Source: Silene noctiflora
Lineage: Eukaryota > Streptophyta > Magnoliopsida > Caryophyllales > Caryophyllaceae
Assembly: GCA_009801015.1 (NCBI GenBank)
Contig: VHZZ01001391.1
Span: 13,506-43,120, forward strand
Direction of reading: 5' to 3'
Length of the DNA: 29,615 nucleotides
The notes under the pieces are model-generated. The model was given only the letters and a program-made list of their open reading frames with translations, was not told the DNA's origin and searched no databases. Position numbers and translations under genes: made by a program. How positions within the stretch are numbered: position 1 is the stretch's first letter; every line of letters begins with the position of its first letter. This document shows, piece after piece, positions 28,202 to 29,615 of the stretch.

Positions 28202-29324
28202 TCAACATAACCAGTCAACTACAGTTTTCCCTTTAGCAATGAAACAACCAGAATTCTTTCTGTCAATACGTAAAGGACTTCTTGCACGAGCCAGTATCTC
28301 TCTGAGCATACCCTTTACCGGTGAGTCACCTTGAATGCTACTGTGCTTTCCAATTCCACATACTACTCTCATCTCAGCAGGTATCTCATATTTCCCGTCA
28401 TTAAATCTAAGCCGAAGCTCCTCCATCCAAAGTAGCATCACTAAGTAGGATGTACTTACGTGCATTCCATGTAAATCCAGCTGCGACTCCAAAGAATTCC
28501 ACGTCATCATCTCGTCTAAAACTTTGGTTACCGCCAACTCTTGTACTAGTAAGGCTTCATCATCGCCTAAGACTAAAATTAAATCATTCAACGAAATGGG
28601 AACACTCTTCTGATCTTGCAATAACACCCTAAAAGTCTGGCAAGAATTTAGCACAGTGTTATATGTCCTAATTGAAAGGCTAATGCCTAAAGCTTTCATT
28701 CTCCGGAGCCAATAGACCATTTCGGTTAGTTCACTGTGAAGACCATACGACGATAGGACCATGTTTGAAGAGATTGTGTCCAATGGAAATCCGCTATTCT
28801 CCATTTGAGAAACACTTTGTAGCATATCTCTGAATAATCCTAGCCTTCCATACCCTTCAACTAAAGATCTAAACTCGAAGGGTGACGGTTTTAGGCCTAG
28901 CTGTACCATTTCATTGATTAGGTTTTCAGCCTCATAAGGTAGACCCATGACACAGAGTCCTCCAACTAGAGATTCATAAGCTCGCCTTCTCACATAAGTG
29001 GAGGATGATGTACATAAAAGCTCCCTTAAATGTGCACGAGCATATGCAAAGCCAGTCTTTGATTTCACTTTGGCAACGGAGTTGATCAAGTTGCAGTAGA
29101 AGGAGACGAGATCTCGCTCCTTTAAACACATTGTTGAAATAGTTTCTGAAATCAGAGTCTCTGCTTCTTGTATCCGCCCTTGATTGTATAAAGATGCAAT
29201 CACACTGGAAACTAGTTTTGAATTCCAGGAAAACCACGGCACTTGAGTGATTTTCATATACAACTGCAATATCAACTTCATGTCATTAGTATTAAGCGAC
29301 ATTAAACTTTTGACCCAGCTCATA
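28202..29324 (-). CDS. PPR protein with C-terminal SMR domain (last exon, 5' end outside window)
   Basis: A single open exon encodes the C-terminal ~373 residues. An acceptor, CTGAGTCAG|T, lies immediately before the internal Met at 29323, and the sequence beyond is non-coding and SINE-like, so earlier exons must lie beyond 29615. In residues of this fragment: helical N-terminal part (1-110), then about three to four degenerate PPR motifs (about 115-230, e.g. YESLVGGLCVMGLPYEAENL and YNTVLNSCQTFRVL). An SMR domain follows (about 282-372) with intact LDLHG (282-286) and CGIGKHS (322-328), corresponding to the LDxH and TGxGKHS motifs. PPR proteins bind organellar RNA; SMR domains of some PPR-SMR proteins cleave RNA. 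From memory it looks closest to the Arabidopsis At2g17033 group, whose role is poorly known. The organelle target cannot be judged because the N-terminus is missing. Confidence 0.88.
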
Positions 29325-29436
29325 CTGACTCAGAAAAAATATGAGAGAAACTATACGAAGCTCGAAGTGCCCTTGTAATACTCGCCTTTTGATGCACTTG
29401 ACTAATGATGTTGCAGTCATAATCAGGTATAACAAT

Positions 29437-29520
29437 AGCATTACCCAAGTACCTCAAACGGCTCAAAGGCTCCCGCATAGGGAGTATGCCAGTAAGGGGG
29501 TCTGATGCATACAATTTGCG
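29437..29520 (-). mobile_element. SINE 3'-domain fragment in PPR-SMR intron
   Basis: The plus strand reads ATTACCCAAGTACCTCAAAC, GGCTCCCGCATAGGGAG, AGTAAGGGGGTCTGATGCAT. This is the same block order (CCCAGTGCCTC / GGCTCCCGCA / GGGGTTCGGATGTAC) as the start of the copy at 15685. It is cut short compared with the other copies. It lies upstream of the PPR-SMR acceptor site, i.e. in an intron. Confidence 0.5.
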
Positions 29521-29615
29521 ACTAAAATTTATGGATCCCGGAATAATACATTCTTCTACTTCAATGACAATTAGATAAACATCATTACCAAGTAAAAGAA
29601 GCTACAGTCATTAAC

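Noticed and set aside
29320..29514. Minus-strand ORF just upstream of the PPR-SMR exon as a possible first exon
   Set aside because: Most of it is SINE-derived sequence (29437-29520) and it lacks transit-peptide or PPR character. The real upstream exons are probably beyond the window.
1..29615. CRISPR arrays, rRNA genes, known conserved plant microRNA sequences, viral genes
   Set aside because: No regular spacer-repeat array, no rRNA segments, and none of the common conserved miRNA sequences were noticed by eye on either strand. This was a visual scan, not a search.

Overview
This is a nuclear plant window. Protein genes are split into many short exons with GT..AG introns. The intergenic DNA and introns are AT-rich and full of small transposons (MITE-like elements, SINEs, a Helitron). 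The proteins are all typical of plants: a plastid-targeted GSA aminomutase, a TPD1-like secreted protein, a membrane-anchored ubiquitin-fold protein, a plant-type RluA pseudouridine synthase and a PPR-SMR protein. The sequence suggests a core eudicot. Repeats with TACTCCGTA-type ends hint at Caryophyllales, but that is weak. One undetermined base (23502) shows that this is a draft assembly.

Layout. 1-1711: intergenic DNA with degenerate repeats and, near 930-1153, a promoter-like stretch leading into a short ORF with a hydrophobic N-terminus (speculative). 1712-5070 (-): TPD1-like cysteine-rich secreted protein, rebuilt from three exons. 5071-8326: 3.3 kb divergent intergenic region, with a cluster of W-box-containing 12-mers near the TPD1-like gene and a ~775 bp fold-back element (7316-8089) just upstream of the next gene. 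8327-11065 (+): GSA, three exons, 474 aa, complete. 12218-16304 (-): MUB, three exons, 117 aa, complete with a CaaX end. 17634-25512 (+): RluA-family RNA pseudouridine synthase, 12 exons, 410 aa, complete. 25513-28201: intergenic, with three terminal-inverted-repeat elements. 28202-29324 (-): last exon of a PPR-SMR gene whose 5' part lies outside the window.

The genes are unrelated housekeeping, signalling and organelle genes and do not form a pathway. GSA makes 5-aminolevulinate for chlorophyll and haem in plastids. The TPD1-like protein is a putative secreted ligand. MUB is a prenylated plasma-membrane ubiquitin-fold protein. The synthase modifies RNA. The PPR-SMR protein probably acts on organellar RNA. 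From memory, TPD1 and a MUB gene are also close neighbours in Arabidopsis, so this may be a conserved block.

No clear new biochemical system is visible. The most interesting structures are the long fold-back element beside the GSA promoter, decaying tandem copies of a coding exon in the TPD1-like gene, a dispersed SINE family with one copy bounded by perfect target-site duplications, and a Helitron with intact ends.
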